Source: Orthonyx spaldingii (Eukaryota > Chordata > Aves > Passeriformes > Orthonychidae). Taken from it: a stretch of DNA of 64,000 bases. Below are positions 10,501 through 25,500 of this stretch, in pieces (position 1 is the stretch's first letter; each line of letters begins with the position of its first letter). The position numbers and the translations under genes were made by a program. The stretch spans positions 230,544 to 294,543 of the forward strand of contig VZTJ01004381.1 in the NCBI GenBank assembly GCA_013397795.1, given 5' to 3'. The notes under the pieces are model-generated. The model was not told the origin of the DNA and did no database searches. It saw only the letters and a list, made by a program, of their open reading frames with translations.

Positions 10501-13500
10501 CTCAATACAGCATGAGTCCAGAAGTGATTGTAAATGCAAGTTAAGAGATGTAGAATTCAAGTTTTTCCTTTTTAGTCTAAAAGGAAATTCTTGAACTGAT
10601 TTATGTTTAAACAGTTTTGGAAATAAGTTCAACAAGTGTTTTTTGAAATTAGCTATGGTTTATGCCTTACTTAAATAGGTGTCTGCTTACCCAAACCATG
10701 CACTCATTTTTCTTCTGCACAGTGGCAGCAGTACGCTATAGATTCCCAAGGCAAAAGCTGAGAAAAAGTAAGTGGAAAAGCAGAGCTGTATAAATTGATT
10801 AATTTTTTCTGCTTCTATGGTGGGCTGAACCTGCTGAGATGGTTACTGAATCAGACATCACAACATTGTTGCACAGGAATGGACAAGCGTGCATGTGTGG
10901 AAAAAAGTGGAGGGTGATACTGGGCTGTTTTGATTTAAACTGGCTGTGTGTAGCTGTAGCCTAGGTTTCTTAAGAGCTAAATTCTTGAAGCTAAACCAGT
11001 CTAGTACAATGTGCTGCCAAATGGAGCAGCCGTGTTGCTCTTGTCCCATTCCAGCATTGCTGTTGCTGCTTGCCTTGTAAAGGACTTCATGTCTCCCTTG
11101 GCTTGCTTTCATGTTGTACTTAAGCTAATTAAAAAAAAAAGTTTACCAAATTATCTGCTACTTTATAGGATCTAGCATTTGTGTGAGTTGAGTTGGCCAA
11201 CCCAATGGAAGACTAGCTCCACCAAATAATTAACAGTTTTCTGTTGGAATAGGTTGCTGCACCAACCTATTTTGTGGTCACACAATTCCTAGCTCTGGTA
11301 CACACAGGCGAGGAAGAATGGAGTTGTTCTTTCAGGGAATGGCTTGTATTTATGTTGATTTAGTTATAGATCCAAAAATACTTCAAAACAGGAATTTTTC
11401 TTGTGGTTGAGATGTCTGATAGTGTCAGCTTTAGGATTATTTTGTTTGTTCATGGCATCTGGTATTTACCGCTGTAAGGATTAGAAACTGAAATGTCCAG
11501 TTTTCTAGTCTAGTTTGACAATTCCTATATTAATTTGAAATACATAGCAAGGAATGTAACAAAACTCTGCAGGACATTTTTTAGACATGCATCTGAAGTC
11601 CTAGCAGTGAGTCCTGTCAAAATGTGTACTTTTGAACTATATGTCTGAGTTTGTTAATGCAGTGGTATAACAGGCTTGGGGAATTTGCAGCTAAACAAGT
11701 GAAAACTTGTGAGCAGGAGTGTGTGGTGTGGGATGAGGTGGAGGTGGAGGAAAGTGGTAGGAAAATCCCACCCTATAGGGGGGACTTTGTGGACAAGAGA
11801 CAAAACATATCCATGGGTTGTCTCTTCATTCTGGATATTCTTTCTTCTTCCCTATGTCTTGGACTGAGCAGTACCTTTCCCCACAGACTGCACACCTTAC
11901 TTGTAGGGCAGCACAGTTCAAGAACTATTCTTTGGTGAAGAACATGTTAGGGAAATTTGGATTCTTCCCTCATTAAAGTGATACACAATAATATCTTCAT
12001 TAAAATTCTTTGCTACCAGAACAGCAGAAATTCGAATTCACTAAGTCAGCAACTTACGAATACCTTTATTACAGATTTTTGGAATCTCCATATTTTCTGA
12101 TACTGTCCTGTGAAGGAAAACAGTTTTAAGGAAAGTTGCTTTCATGAACCTTGAACTGTTAAAGATGCTGGAGTGACTAAAGTATAAAACAAAGTATTAG
12201 CTTTTCTTAAGACTTTCTTGGCTTTTCCTTTGGGAATGTGAAACCAGGTTATCAGCTTAGGTGAGGAATAAAAAGGGCATAATAGTCTTGTATTCTAAAA
12301 CAGTAATACATTGTGCACAATCAGCTGCCTTTTCTTAAGTCAGATGGATAGCATCTAGAAACAGATCTCTTACCTTAATTTTCTTTGCAGAGGAAGTATT
12401 TAGAAGATAGATTCTTTTCATTTGGTAAAGGTTGGTGTGATGATAAAGGCATCTAGGTTTCCAGTGTGGGCCTGAACTTTGCAATAGAAGCCCGTGTTTT
12501 GTTTAAGTCTTTCATCTTGCAAGATGTGATTTTGTTTCATATGACCTGTCCTTCATTTCTTATTTAGTTTGAACTAGTAATGAGTAGTTGTGATCTTTGA
12601 TTTTTTTTCTTACACTGGATTAGACATCCTTGGAAATAAATATGGAGGAATTGGCATAGTTGAAAGATTTCTGTAAAGTATCGAAAACTGGGGAAAAAAA
12701 GGTAAGGGTGGATAACAAATTTCTGTATTTTCATGTAATGGTAAGAAAAACAGTTTGAATCATCTGTATTTGTGGTAAGAGAGGGCTTTTACATGTATGA
12801 AATGGTTTCCCTATCAAAATCTCAAAACTCTTAATGTTTTTGAATCATCTGTGAGTCACCTAAAGACTGTCTTCTATCACACAACAGAGAACGTAGTCAC
12901 CTCTTCTTCTTTCTGGCTGTTTCAGTAGTCCCCTGGCACTTGTTAGTCCAGCAGTGCACCTTAATGGAAGAGCTTTTTCTGCAGCGTGCAGCAGTGGCTT
13001 TGGGAGTGATGGAACAGAGGCAAGCAGCCTTGGCAAGGTGCCTTTTTGAGCACTGCAGAGTTGGCCTGTTTCCTGCTATTAACTACAGCCAGAGCAGCCA
13101 TTACTTCCTCTGCAGAGTTGGGAAATTGGTGTGTAACTCAAGTGAGAGCTGGAGAAGGAACTGCATTGTGTGCAAAGGACTGGAAGGTGGTTAGACATGA
13201 AGTGGATTTTGTGCTGTGGAAAGTGCTGGGCTCAGAATCACTTGAAACCGTTTCTGATGTTCTTTCACTGTGGAAGTCGATCACTTTGCAGTCTGATTGA
13301 TGTTGAAGCCATAAGCATTACTACTAGGCAGCTGTGGACTGGATAGAGGGGATTTTGGAATGGTAGCTGTGTTTAGAGGTGGGTATGATCCACTATGTGA
13401 CACCCCAATATTAGATACCCAAGACAAACACATCTCTAATAAAAAACCTTCAAACATTTGCTTTATTATCATATTTTAATACCAGTGCATTTCAAAAGCT

Positions 13501-16500
13501 GCCACATATTTTAAGAAGAATTGGTTTGATTTTTTTTTTCATAACTATGACACCAAAGACAACATTCTTATTACGCATATAGAAAGAAAGGATTTGTACT
13601 CTGTAACCATCCTGGATGTTCTTGCAGTTTTCTTCCTTTCTATCAGGGATTTCTATTCTTATGTGAATGATTGTCATCTTAAACTGATACTAAAATAACA
13701 AAGGCTAACAATAAATTTGATCTTCTCAAAATTGTTCTGTTTCTTCAGTATGTCATTAGTGGTAGATACGGGCTCAGTCCAAAGCCACCTTGGCAAGGTG
13801 GAGGGGTACGAATGTTCCTACATGGAAATATTTTATTATGTTAATTTCAGAGGTCTGTGTTAAGGCCTGAAGTTTTTCATTTACATGTGTTCTAGAACAG
13901 CCAGCGAGGAAAATCAGACTTGTAGGGCTCGTCATCTTGAACATACGTGCATGTCATCGTATCTGAAAATGCCAGAAAGCATTGCCAGATTTTTAATTGT
14001 TCTAAGAGTTCTCAGGAGTGGCCATCTGGATGATAAACAATAAAAAGGGACAAAAGCAAGATGAAATCAGTGTTTCCATACATCCTAGTCAAGAAATGAA
14101 AATTAGCCTAATGTTTCACAAGACAGCCTTTAACTGGCTAGGGGTTTCTGTGTCACTTTTCCAACAATCCCTGTTCCAGTGCTGTGTCACCTAAGCAAGT
14201 TTTGCTGGCATGTTTGTGTGAGCAGTTGTATTGTGAACCGGGTCTGCATACTGATGTCATTTTAAACCAGTCTGTTCTTGGTGGCAGGTGTTCTTTTTAG
14301 ACTTCATCAGTCCTCCAAGTCAGGGAACAGCGTGGCTGCACAAACAGTTCTTAAGCACTTAAATCAGAAGGGCAAACTGTGTCTTGGAGTGTGAGAAATT
14401 AGAAGATAGCGCAAGTATTGATGTGAAAAACTTAATCTTATGGAACTGATGGTTGTGCTTGCTTTCCCTGAGTTGTGATCAGCGAAGTAAGTACTCTATC
14501 ACCTGTTCTTTAAGCAATGACAGTAGCTTTGGCTTTGTCCACCTTTTCTCAAGTCTGGTGTTTATCCATTTGTGAATGATGGGCAGTTGATTCTCAGTGA
14601 CTGTGAATATGGGAGAGACTGGTACTGCTGAACTTTGACCACTATTGAGATGGTCTTCCAGTGTGCAGACCTGTGTTTAGATTGATATGGACTTCTAGAA
14701 GTACCAGTGTCCCTTTAGTACAAGTCCCTGTATTTTCTTGTTTTTATAAACTCTTACGTGTAAAACGTGGTGAAATACCGGTTTCAAGAATTACCCTTTC
14801 CTTTTATATCTGCTCTTTGCTGCATGGAAAGAGTGGAACGAAGAGCAGAACAACAACAAAAACAACGCCACTACTGAAACAATTATTTTTTATTTCCTTA
14901 TATTGTAAATAATTAACATTTACAATGTCACAAAAATCTGTAATGATGTCCTTATAATGATTGTTCTTTGAGTGGTAGAGCTTACATAATTTCCATATCT
15001 CTCCAAAGGTCTAGTCCATTTCGGGATTGAAAGTGTGATGAAATGCCTTTTTATTTGTCAAAAGTTAAAGCAGGTTGAAGCAGAACGTGTTACATGTGCT
15101 CTGACAACTTGAGCAGAGTACCTGAGAACAAAGGTACTGCTCATGTTGTTAGAGAAACCCTGCTAGAATTACACTAATTAACTGTGTTAACTTGCAGAAC
15201 TTTCTATTATACAGAAAGGTTTTCTTTCTCTGTACTTCCATATAGGGCAGTTATTGAGCTGGGGACTGTCTTGCTGTGCTTGTTACTCATCTTGACACAT
15301 CTGTGAGTAAAACATAGAAGAACAGATATTGTAAGAGACACACTAGTGATTTGATCCATTTTGGCAAGGTGTGAAGTAAAAGGACTAGATATACCAATGC
15401 TCTTGATTTTTTAGCTGAGAAGGAGGTTGGACTGCAGTTATTAGGGTAAAAGAATTTATTCACTATGATAGTTGTAATATCCATGAATTAATATGCTCAA
15501 AATCCATGCTGTCAAATCCTGTTTCTTGGCAGTTTCTGCCTAAAGAATAATTAGATCTGGTAGGGAAACACAGCATTCAAAAGATCAATAAATATTTCCC
15601 TTGAGTTCTAAGAACTTGATTTGAAAGTATCCTCTAGGTGTCGTGCCAGTTGTCTAGTTGTGTTGGTACAATGCTGGGCGACTTTGAGGGGAATGATTTC
15701 CTTTTAAGTTTTAAGGTTTTTTAAGCAAGCATAGAAGAAGTCTTTTGCAAAAAGCTGCGTAAGTGTTCTCCTTAGCTGTTCAGAATATACAGCTGTGAAT
15801 TGTTTGACAAGCAATTTAGAAATAGAGCATAGAGCTGTTGGAGCACAATGCAAAGGTGGTGCTCATTACAGGTCCCTTTGATACGCTCACCATCACAACA
15901 CTGGGCATTTGCAGTCCCTGGGAAGGCATAAGAGTGTTTGAATCAACTCAAGCCCATTGCTGTCTTCAAAACTCTTTTAGCCAATCATTCCGTTTTTATC
16001 CACTAGGCTGGGCTGAGCCCTGAATGCACTCCCCCATGCCGGTCTACCTTGGGAAGACATTCAGGCTCTTGCTGCTCTCCTGGACAGACATTTACACATG
16101 CAGTTGATTAAGTCAGCTGAGAGTCAGACAGTCCCCTGTTACAGACCTTTATCTTAAAAGCCACCTTTCAGTCTCTTTTGTCACAGAATGTTTTGAGTTG
16201 GAAGGGACCTTAAAGATCATCTAGTTTCACCCTCCCTGCCATGGGGAGGGACACCTTCTGCTAGACCAGGCTGCTCAAAGCCCTGTCCAACCTGGCCTTA
16301 AACACTTCCAGGGATAGGGCAGCCACAGCTTCTCTGGGCAGCCTGTGCCAGTGCTTCAGCACCTCACAGTCAAGAATTTCTTCCTAATACCTGATCTAAA
16401 CCTACCCTCTTTCAGTTTAAAGCCATTCCCCCTTGTCCTGTCACTACATGCCCTTACATACTCACCATCTTCCTTGTAGTCTCATTTCAGATACTAAAAG

Positions 16501-19500
16501 GTGGCAGTTAGGTCACCCCAAAGTCTTCTCTGGGCTGAACATTCCCAGTTCTCTCAGTCTTTCCTTTTGGAAGGGGTGCTCCACCCCTCTAGTCGTCGTG
16601 TCATATGACAAGGTCAACTTTCCTAGCCACAGCTGTGGTCAATCACTTCCCATATTTTCCCAGAGCTTCACAGCCACATCACATTTGCTCATCTCTGCTG
16701 AGCCTTCTCAGGAGTTTACTGATCCATCACATGGAGAAAAGAGCTGTGAGTGCATAGAATCTGCAGTTTGGGGCGTTTGCATAGATGTAAGAGACTTGTA
16801 TAGCATCTGTCTTTGGTTGAGGTAGTAATGGAGTATAATTCTTCTCAGGGTCGTGCCCTGACCTTAGAGGTGGAATATTTCCATCTTTGACCTGGAAGTT
16901 GTATCCTTTATGTAACACAAACAGATTGATATGATACAGAGAGAGACCAACTTAGGAAGTCTCTGTGGTCTGATGCCTGTATCAGTATTTGGGTTCCATG
17001 TCTAGGTAACTGTCCTTGAATGATGAGGTAAAAGGGTATCTACACTACCACAAAATGCTTGTTGTGAAAAGTGCCAGAATCCCTTTGTGAACCTAGTGTG
17101 AAAAGTCAAGCTGCTTCTTCCAAGTTTCTTTTTATGTTCCAGATAGTACTGTGAAGGTCTTGAATTAATGAATAGATTATTTATTTTCCCCATCCCCAAT
17201 AAAAGTTACTTGATTTGACATCTGAATGGTTGACCTAGCTGCTGAAATTGCTGATGTCCTGACATTATGCTTACTTCCTGGTAAAGTCAGGATTTATTTA
17301 AAAGCATAGTTTGAGACACTCAAGATGGTAAATGGATGACACGTCCTAATTTGGAATGCCTTATTCCTTGCTTTCCAGTAAGAAGAATCTATTGTTTTGC
17401 TTTTTGTCTTATGTATTAAACAAAATAAAAACATGGTTTCATCTGTTGGCACGACAGGTGACACTGGTACAAAACTGCTACTTTGCTTAGTTCGGGCAAG
17501 GAAATTCTGAAGTTTAGTACTGATTCAGTTTTAAGTGATGTATTTATATTTAATAAAACATTGAATGAGGGTTTTTTTGACATTGCGGATGAGTCTTACA
17601 TCGCCCATCTTAATATTAGATTTTTTGCATCAGATTTTTATTGCTTAGAATTTGTCCTTTCTTATTAATATATATCTAACTCTTAAGTCTTAAATGTCTC
17701 TTGGAGGGAGTTCCGCGAATTTTTTGCAAAGTCATTCAGTGGAAGGAGGGCACTTCAAGGAAAAAAGAGTGGTTTTTCTTCAAATCTGTAAGGATGTTTT
17801 TGCAAGGACTAGCTTGGAACAGGAACTCAATTTGACCGAAGTGGTTTTTGCTAGTGAAAGTAGACATAAATTTGTCCCAAATTATTACTGTTTCAAAAAA
17901 TAATCTGTTAAGCATCTTAGAGACTTATTTAAGCTTCACAGCTTAAACATTTGAAACACAGCCCTGTATTATGCAAAAGAAAGGACCTCTGGTGTTGTGG
18001 CCTTCTGTCTGCTGTGGGATGAGAGATATAGCTTGGTCTGAGCACACAATTTAAAATAGTGATCTTCTTTCATGTTGGTTATACCTCTTCTCACTGACAC
18101 AAAGACCCGAATGGTCCATTCAAATATAGTCGGGACAAGATGACTCAAATTGGTTTGGGGCTGGGGACTGAGCTGCCAGAGGGAAAAATCTGGTATGAAG
18201 GCAGTGTACTTGGCAAACGTGCTGGAACAAGGAATGGTAACAGGAAGTTCTAGATAAGGAGTTGCTTCCCTCTTGAAGGAAATTGGAACTTGAAACTGGT
18301 GGGAGCATGGGTTGTGTGTTGAAACTTGCAAACTGAACAGGGAGCCTCAAATGGAAAACTAGTTTGAAGGCAAGGAAGGCAATTGAGTGGTTACAGTGGT
18401 ATTCCAAATTACAGGCAAAGAAACTGCATGACAGTAGGAGAAATCCGTGGTTTGGAAATTAACTGGAAAAATAAGGAGTATAGAATGAAGGTGGGGCAGA
18501 AGGGCAGTGGAAGCACAGGTGTTACGTCTAGGGGGAATGAATGCTATGGGGGGTGAGTGGGGAGTGAGAATTTGGGGCAAAGCAAGCTGCTTACAGTAGT
18601 TGCTGACTTCCAGTGCCTGGAGTGGGATCAGACCTTCCGGAGACTTTCTCTCCTGCAGGGAAACGTTCCTGTGCCAGTTGATTACGTAAGTACTTGCTGA
18701 GGGAGGAGCCCATTCATCTCATGCAATTCCACCATGTCAGGTGTTCCTTGGGTGCCAAGGGATGAAGTTTGCTTTTGATTATCTGCACGTATGATGATAA
18801 AATACTGTTACGAGTAGCAACAGCAATTGACCAAAACTTAGAAATTGGCAAAATCAAATTTGGAATTTTGTCTTCCTTTTTGAGTATTTGTTTTCAGCTA
18901 CTACATTTTAAATTACTTAATTACTTGCTACTTTCTCGTCAGCCTCCTTAAAGTACAGGGTGTTCTACTCTGGAAATGTAACTTGCAGTATGGTGGAGAG
19001 GACAATTTGTAGAATGCCTTTTTTGTGATTACAAGAATTTGTGACAATTGAAGCAGAACATTGCTGGAAGAAAAATGTTAGTCTGGTGATTTAAATTTAA
19101 CTGCTCAGAAATTGCCTTTAATTGCATGTTTTTGCATTTTCTGAGTGCCCAGACTTTGGATACTAGGATCAGTTTTGTGTAAGTGCTGAATACTTAGATC
19201 CACAAATAAAGTCAATCAGAACAGCATGAGCAACTGAGAAATCATGGTCTCCCAAATGTGGCATCTATAATTCCTTCGTCAACACTTATCTTTGGGCTTC
19301 CCTTCCCTTTATGTAGAATATTCACTGATTTCTTGTGGTGTTAGCAACATTAATTATGATTGTAAAGGACTTGGATATTACTGCAATAAGCACAATAAAT
19401 AAAACTCAAGAAGAAATTAGTAGTGGTGTGTTTCAAACAAGGGTTTCAGTATACCCATCCATGGATTGCACACTAAACGATGTAAAAGAAAATACAATCC

Positions 19501-22500
19501 TCAGTAGCTGCTTGTTAAATTGGTGCTGTACCTTCTGTGCACTTTATGTATCTGCTGTGGGGAAAAATAATGTTTGTTTGTGTAATTGAAGACAGAATGT
19601 GTGTGGGGTAGTAGATCAGTGCTACAGACATTCTTAGTTGTAGCTTTTTCTAACCTTTATATGCTTGACTTTGTGGTTGCAATAGTTTTCTCTTAAAGTA
19701 GCTTTTGAATGTAATATTGAATGCCTGTATTCTTTGTAAATAAAGTGTGTGCTCATAGGGATTGTGCTGGATGCATCAGCACTGTTTACTATACAGGTTT
19801 TGAAAAATGTTGATGTAGGGGAAACCAGAAGTGCTGGAATGATAACTATTTACTTGAGTAACCTAATACTCTTGTCTTTGAATAGTATTCCATGGATAAA
19901 TTTACATTCAAGATAATATGTATTCTGTCAGTGAGACTGAGGAATTTTACCTGTCTAAGTTCCTGAGGGAGTTGCTCTTGTACCTTGTTCTCCCTCATAC
20001 TTGTTTCATGAATATGTAAATTGGTGTGTCCCCACTGTTATTGTATTTCTCAGCTACTTTGGAAATTGGCTTATTCCATTCTTGGAATTCAGTTTGGGTT
20101 CTTTTGACAGCACTGCTTTCAGTGTTTATATTTTGTATTTTATGAGGAGCCTTGCGGGCTGTTTTTCATGGTTAAGGATATCTTCATATATATAAAAAAA
20201 GTAATACATTACTTTTGGATAGCAACATGAAGTGTTGGGCCTTCTGTTCTTGGATGAGGAACAGACTCACAGGGTGAACTACATTCTTAGTTCTGTGGTC
20301 AGGCAGGATGCCCTGCTTTGAATTAATTTTTTTTGTTTTTTTTAATATGGAGTAGGAAGGGAGCACTGGTGAGCCTTGCTGAGCCTGCCGTGGCAGACCA
20401 ATTGGCTGTTATGATTGTGAAATTATTTTTTGGGAGCTTCAGGATTCCCTGCACCAACCATACTGTTCTAGAAAGCAGAGCCATGCAAATCTTACCTCTC
20501 CATGTTGTAGGCCAGCTTTTTTTCCTGTGTAATGCCTTTTTCTTCACAGTGAATGTTGATGTTAGTAACAAAAGAGGCCATACCAAGTTCCCCTGCTAGT
20601 GTTACTGTGTGTCCTTGTTTCCCTGACTCAGACGACTTCTGGTAATATCCTGTAGACTCCGATTAAAGGTTTAACTCTGCTTTGTCTGGAGTGCAGTCCA
20701 TCTCTGCTCGTTCCCAGTGAGACAGAGTTTTGGTAAGTGGTAAGTGTACCTGAAAAATCTTTTAAAGTTTTGAAGTAGCTTTTGTTTCACGAAACTAGAT
20801 TCAAACTCAACTCAGGACCTAAAGGGGACTACCCTTAGTGTCCCTGGCAATTTCTGCACCTGCATCTTTTTGGGAAGGCCTATCTTGTTGGATGACTACT
20901 TCCACCAGGAAATTGAAATGATGGTGTGCGAGGGCCATTTTCAGTTGTTTCTTTAGAGCTTACCAATAAAAGCTTCATAGCTTATTTTCCTCCTTTGTTA
21001 CTTTGCTTTCCAAACAGGATTTACCATTACCATATATTAAGTTTCTTCTTTGATCTCTCCCCAAGTTTTCTTGTGGTCAGGGATCAGGCCTTGGGTCTCA
21101 TCTCCCCCCTGCAACTATCAAACCTATGAAAGCACTTTCCACTTCCAGCATGAAGAACTTGATACTAAATTTTTAATGACTGTAAGAACTTGCCAGATGA
21201 TCTTGATAATGCAAAAGAAAGAAAAGATGTTGCCCAGTGAATCCACAGATCTAGTTTGAGCTGTGAAATAGGGCATTGTGGAGCAAGCATCCTACTGTTA
21301 CAGCTGGGCATAATAATAAGTAACTTAAGAGACCAGACATACTGCAGGAGAAGGCCCCAGAGAATCATAGGGATAATTGAGTTTTAAAGGGACCTTTAAG
21401 AGCCATCTGGACCAACCTTCCAGTCACAGTAGCCAGCTTGAAAACTGGATCCAGCTCTGAAGTTAGATCAGGTTGCTTGGGGTCTGTCAAGTCAGGTTTT
21501 GAATATCTCCAAGGGTGAAGCTTCCACAGCCTCTCAGGGCAGTCTGTCACAAAGGTAGACCGCCCTCATGAAGTGGGCGGTCCAAATACATGGTCACAAT
21601 GTGTCAGCATGCTGTATCAGTTGCTGGACTCTTGTCTAGCTATGTGCACTCCAAAGCAGAGCTGCATGCATGTGATCTGCTCCTTTGTGTGGAGCACAAA
21701 CCCTTCTCATATTCACAGCCTGTCCTTCTAAAGGAGCCTTTATCCATTGACCACAGTACCTCAGGCATGCAAACTATCCAGTTGCCAGTTGAGGAGAGAT
21801 TATATGTTGAAGTTATGGTGTAAGTGCAGGTAAAAAGGTAGAAATAACTTAGTATTGACTGGAACTTTTTGAGATGTGCATGTGCACATCCTGCTTCCTT
21901 TTGTTTTTCTGTCAGTCTTCCCAGGATCATTCTGGCCTAAGACTGAAATAGTTCTTTGTGCACTCCTCTTTACATGCTTGGGACCAAAGGTGAGGCAGAA
22001 TTCTGAAGGTGCCCTTTGTGGATGCTTTGAGTTGAGTAAGTTCAGTGATTGCAGGCAAATAGGATACCCTACATGTAAACTGTGTGTGATATTGCTTGTA
22101 ATTGTTAGTCCTGCTCTAACAACTCTGGCAGTTGGGCTGTCGTAGCAGCTTTGCTGCAAATGTTTCTTAAACAGAGAGAGTGGAAGCTGCTGGAGAATGT
22201 ATTACCTGCATAGGTCAGGAGGACAGGAGTTTGAGAAACAGAAATCAGTCTGATTGGTTTGTTTTTACAAAGTCAGAGGTAGGCAGGGCTAGCATAGTAA
22301 CCATCGAGTTGTAAATTCAGAAAGAAGAATACCCACCTCACTATAGAGAATGCTCTAGTCTCAAAACAATATCTTGACAATTTAAACTATTCAGATTCTT
22401 GCTGTCGTTGCTGTGATCCAGGTTTCTCTGTTGCAGTTGACACCTGGACTGATCACATCCTACAGTGAGCTTGTACAGCTTGCGACACCTGCAGAAATTG

Positions 22501-25500
22501 AATTCTAGAAAAGAACAGAAGAGTTTTCTGCCGGTGTAGGAAGCTTACCAGCTCACCAGTGGGTCTGTGTATGAGTGATAGGGAGTGGGTGGTACTACAT
22601 GCCACTCTAGGACTGCATGGAGCTGAAGGGTAAAACTTTTGGCAGCAACAGTGACTTTTTAGTCTTAGAACCACAACCACATGTGAGTGCTTTCCCCAAC
22701 ACAGGAATTTCTGAAGAGCTGCTCATTTCTTTCCCTTTCTTGATTGGGTCTTCCAAGGTTCATAGCATGCTAAACCTTTTCCTTTCATAGTTTTTAATCT
22801 TTTCAAGTTGCTAGAGGCAGAGTCTAGGAATGAATGTAAATTGCAATTCAGTTACTAAGAACAGATTAAGAGTGCCATTTGGTAATGAAGTTCCATGATT
22901 GTGTTGCTGTAAAGTGGAAGAACTTGAAGAAAAATGTAATCTGCAGTTAGTTAAAGGTGATTCTTTGAGGAATCTGTGGAAGAGATAAATGAACCAAGGA
23001 GACTTATCATACCTGAAGTGGTAAAAAAGCTTTTGTTTCTTTACTTTGCCATTGATTTGTGATGAGAACTGTGGCCCTTTACTTGTCTTTGTTTCTTTGT
23101 AAATTGGGTGGGTGATTATTTCAGAAAAGACAAGAGAGCTTTAGAACTTGTACTACAGAGTAAATGTTTATAGAGATACTTACTAGCTTGTAGGGATTGG
23201 TAAACTCAGAATTACCCTTACAGTCTAGAGATTAGTGGTAAAGTGGCTGATCTCTTAAATGTGTTGCCTTCAAAGGTCAAAACAAGCTGACAGTGGGGAA
23301 TGTCTCTTTAACTTGCTGTCTGTGAGTACAGTACTACCACTACATGATTTTGTTATTTGACTGGACTGGTTGGAAGGACTGTGTACCTGTGTAATAATGA
23401 GGAACATTTTCTTTTAAGAAGAAAGTTATAGACTGTATGGAGTGTATTAATTAGGGAGCATACTAAGTATCTTAATTAGTTAACATGTTTTTATTGCTAG
23501 GTGGAAGCTTCTCCATCCAGATCAGGTGAGAAATGATACTGTGGTGTTATATCTGTATTTTCATTACAATATGGGCTTTGAGCACGTGTACAGATACTGC
23601 AGTGTAGTTTTAACCCTCTAAAGCCAAAAAGAGGAGACAAGCTCAGTGAGTGTCCTTACAGAGGTGTAGGAAAAATAGAATTCTTATTTCTCTAGCTTTG
23701 ATTTGTGTATGGTTTCATGTTAATGTCTGTCAAAACTAAGAAATTTTGGGTTATAGTTTTTGGTCTAGAACAACTTTTTTAGGGGGATGAAGGTGTTCAT
23801 GTAGGAAAATGCTGTACTCATGATGACACTTGAAATGGTTGTATACTATATGTCCAAGTACAAGTTTTTCTCTGACACATTAAAAATGCCCACAAAGACA
23901 CAGGATCTCCCAGTTGACAGGAATTGATACTATCTCTGCAAGCTTTAGAGTCAGTTTTAGTGCAGTTTTTTTTCCCGGAATGCCACAGCTTAATTCCTTC
24001 CTTTAAGAAGGATGCATTTATTTCCAAAATAATTCCAATTCATAAATTTAATGAAATTTTGACTAGTAAGCCCTTAGACTGCAGTGACAGATCAAAACAA
24101 TAAACTGAGGGGATCTTTCCATTCCCCAGAATTCAGGCTCAGCTAAACATATTTAGGAAGAATTGGAACGCACAGGGAGTTGGATATAATTTATTAAAAG
24201 TTTCTGACAGTGTAGAAGTTCTTTTAGGTTTCTTTTCTGTTATGGGAGACAGAGATGAAGGCTCTGTGTCTTCATTACAAATTGAAAACACACATTTGGA
24301 TGCCTCTCCGTTTTGCTTCAGCACTTTGCTTAAGTGAAAAAAGGGCAAATTACTGAGATATGAGAAGGTATTGTTTGGTAGCAAAGAGGGATGAGGTGCA
24401 TTGTGTTATGCATTTTAAAGGTATTCAGTAGGTTTTTGATATACAGAAAAAAATTTAGATTCATCTCAGATGGGAGGAGAACCTGTTCTGGGTTGCTTGA
24501 AATCTTCCTTGGGATTTCTTTCTACTTTTGGAAAGACATTTCCAATCACCCTTTCTTTTTTCAGGTGTATCCTTAACTTTTTTCTTCATCTGCTATTCAA
24601 AATGAACGGAAACTGCACGTGTAAAAGATGGGAAAGACTGACTGATTAAGAGTGGAGTATACAGTGAGATTAGTTCACATATATTTAGCAATGTTAGGTT
24701 AATGGTTGGACTTCATCTTAGAGGTTTTTTACAGTGTTAATGACTTTATGATTATGTTCTTGTTCTGTAACACTGAAGAGTTGCATTTTAGGATGGGACT
24801 GTTTAGTACTTATGAGTTTCTGCATTTGAGTTGGGGAGGGGATTCCAGAACTTGTTGTTTCTAAGGGTCTCAGTGTTGATGGGCTCTGAATAGATGATAC
24901 AGGACAGATACCTGCCACAAGTGGGTGTTCTCTCAGCTGAGGATGCTTTAGACTTCTAAAACACTGTCAAGCATGCTTATTTGACCCAGGAATGTTCTGA
25001 GATCACCTATGGAACTGTTGTACAAAAATCCTAATGACATACAAGAGGTCTCATGTAAACCACATAGAAACTAAAATACCATGTCTGGATTATAAACAGA
25101 TGTCTGCTTTCGAAGTGTGGTATGTGCTGAGCAATGGGTTTAGGTAAGGGCTTCATCATAAGGCCTTGCTAAATATCCAGGTCCTGGTTTCCAAAATACT
25201 TTTTTTTCAGAATACAGTGGCATAGTACTGTTGTAGAGAGATCAGTTATGTCTCTGCTCTGTGTGATTTCATTGGAACTGCTGAGCTATGGAAGTGTATC
25301 TTGGTGAGACAGCCTTTCTGGTTAAGTTTTTGTGGAGAAGGAGAGTGAGGTCATTTTAAACACATAGGGTTGACTGCTAGCACTTGTTAATGTGGTTTGA
25401 GAAAACTAGTGAGTAGGATAGGAAGGGAGAGAATATGAACTTAAAACACCCAGCATAGAACTATTGTAGAAATCTCTTTCTGTGGACACTAGAGTAAAAC

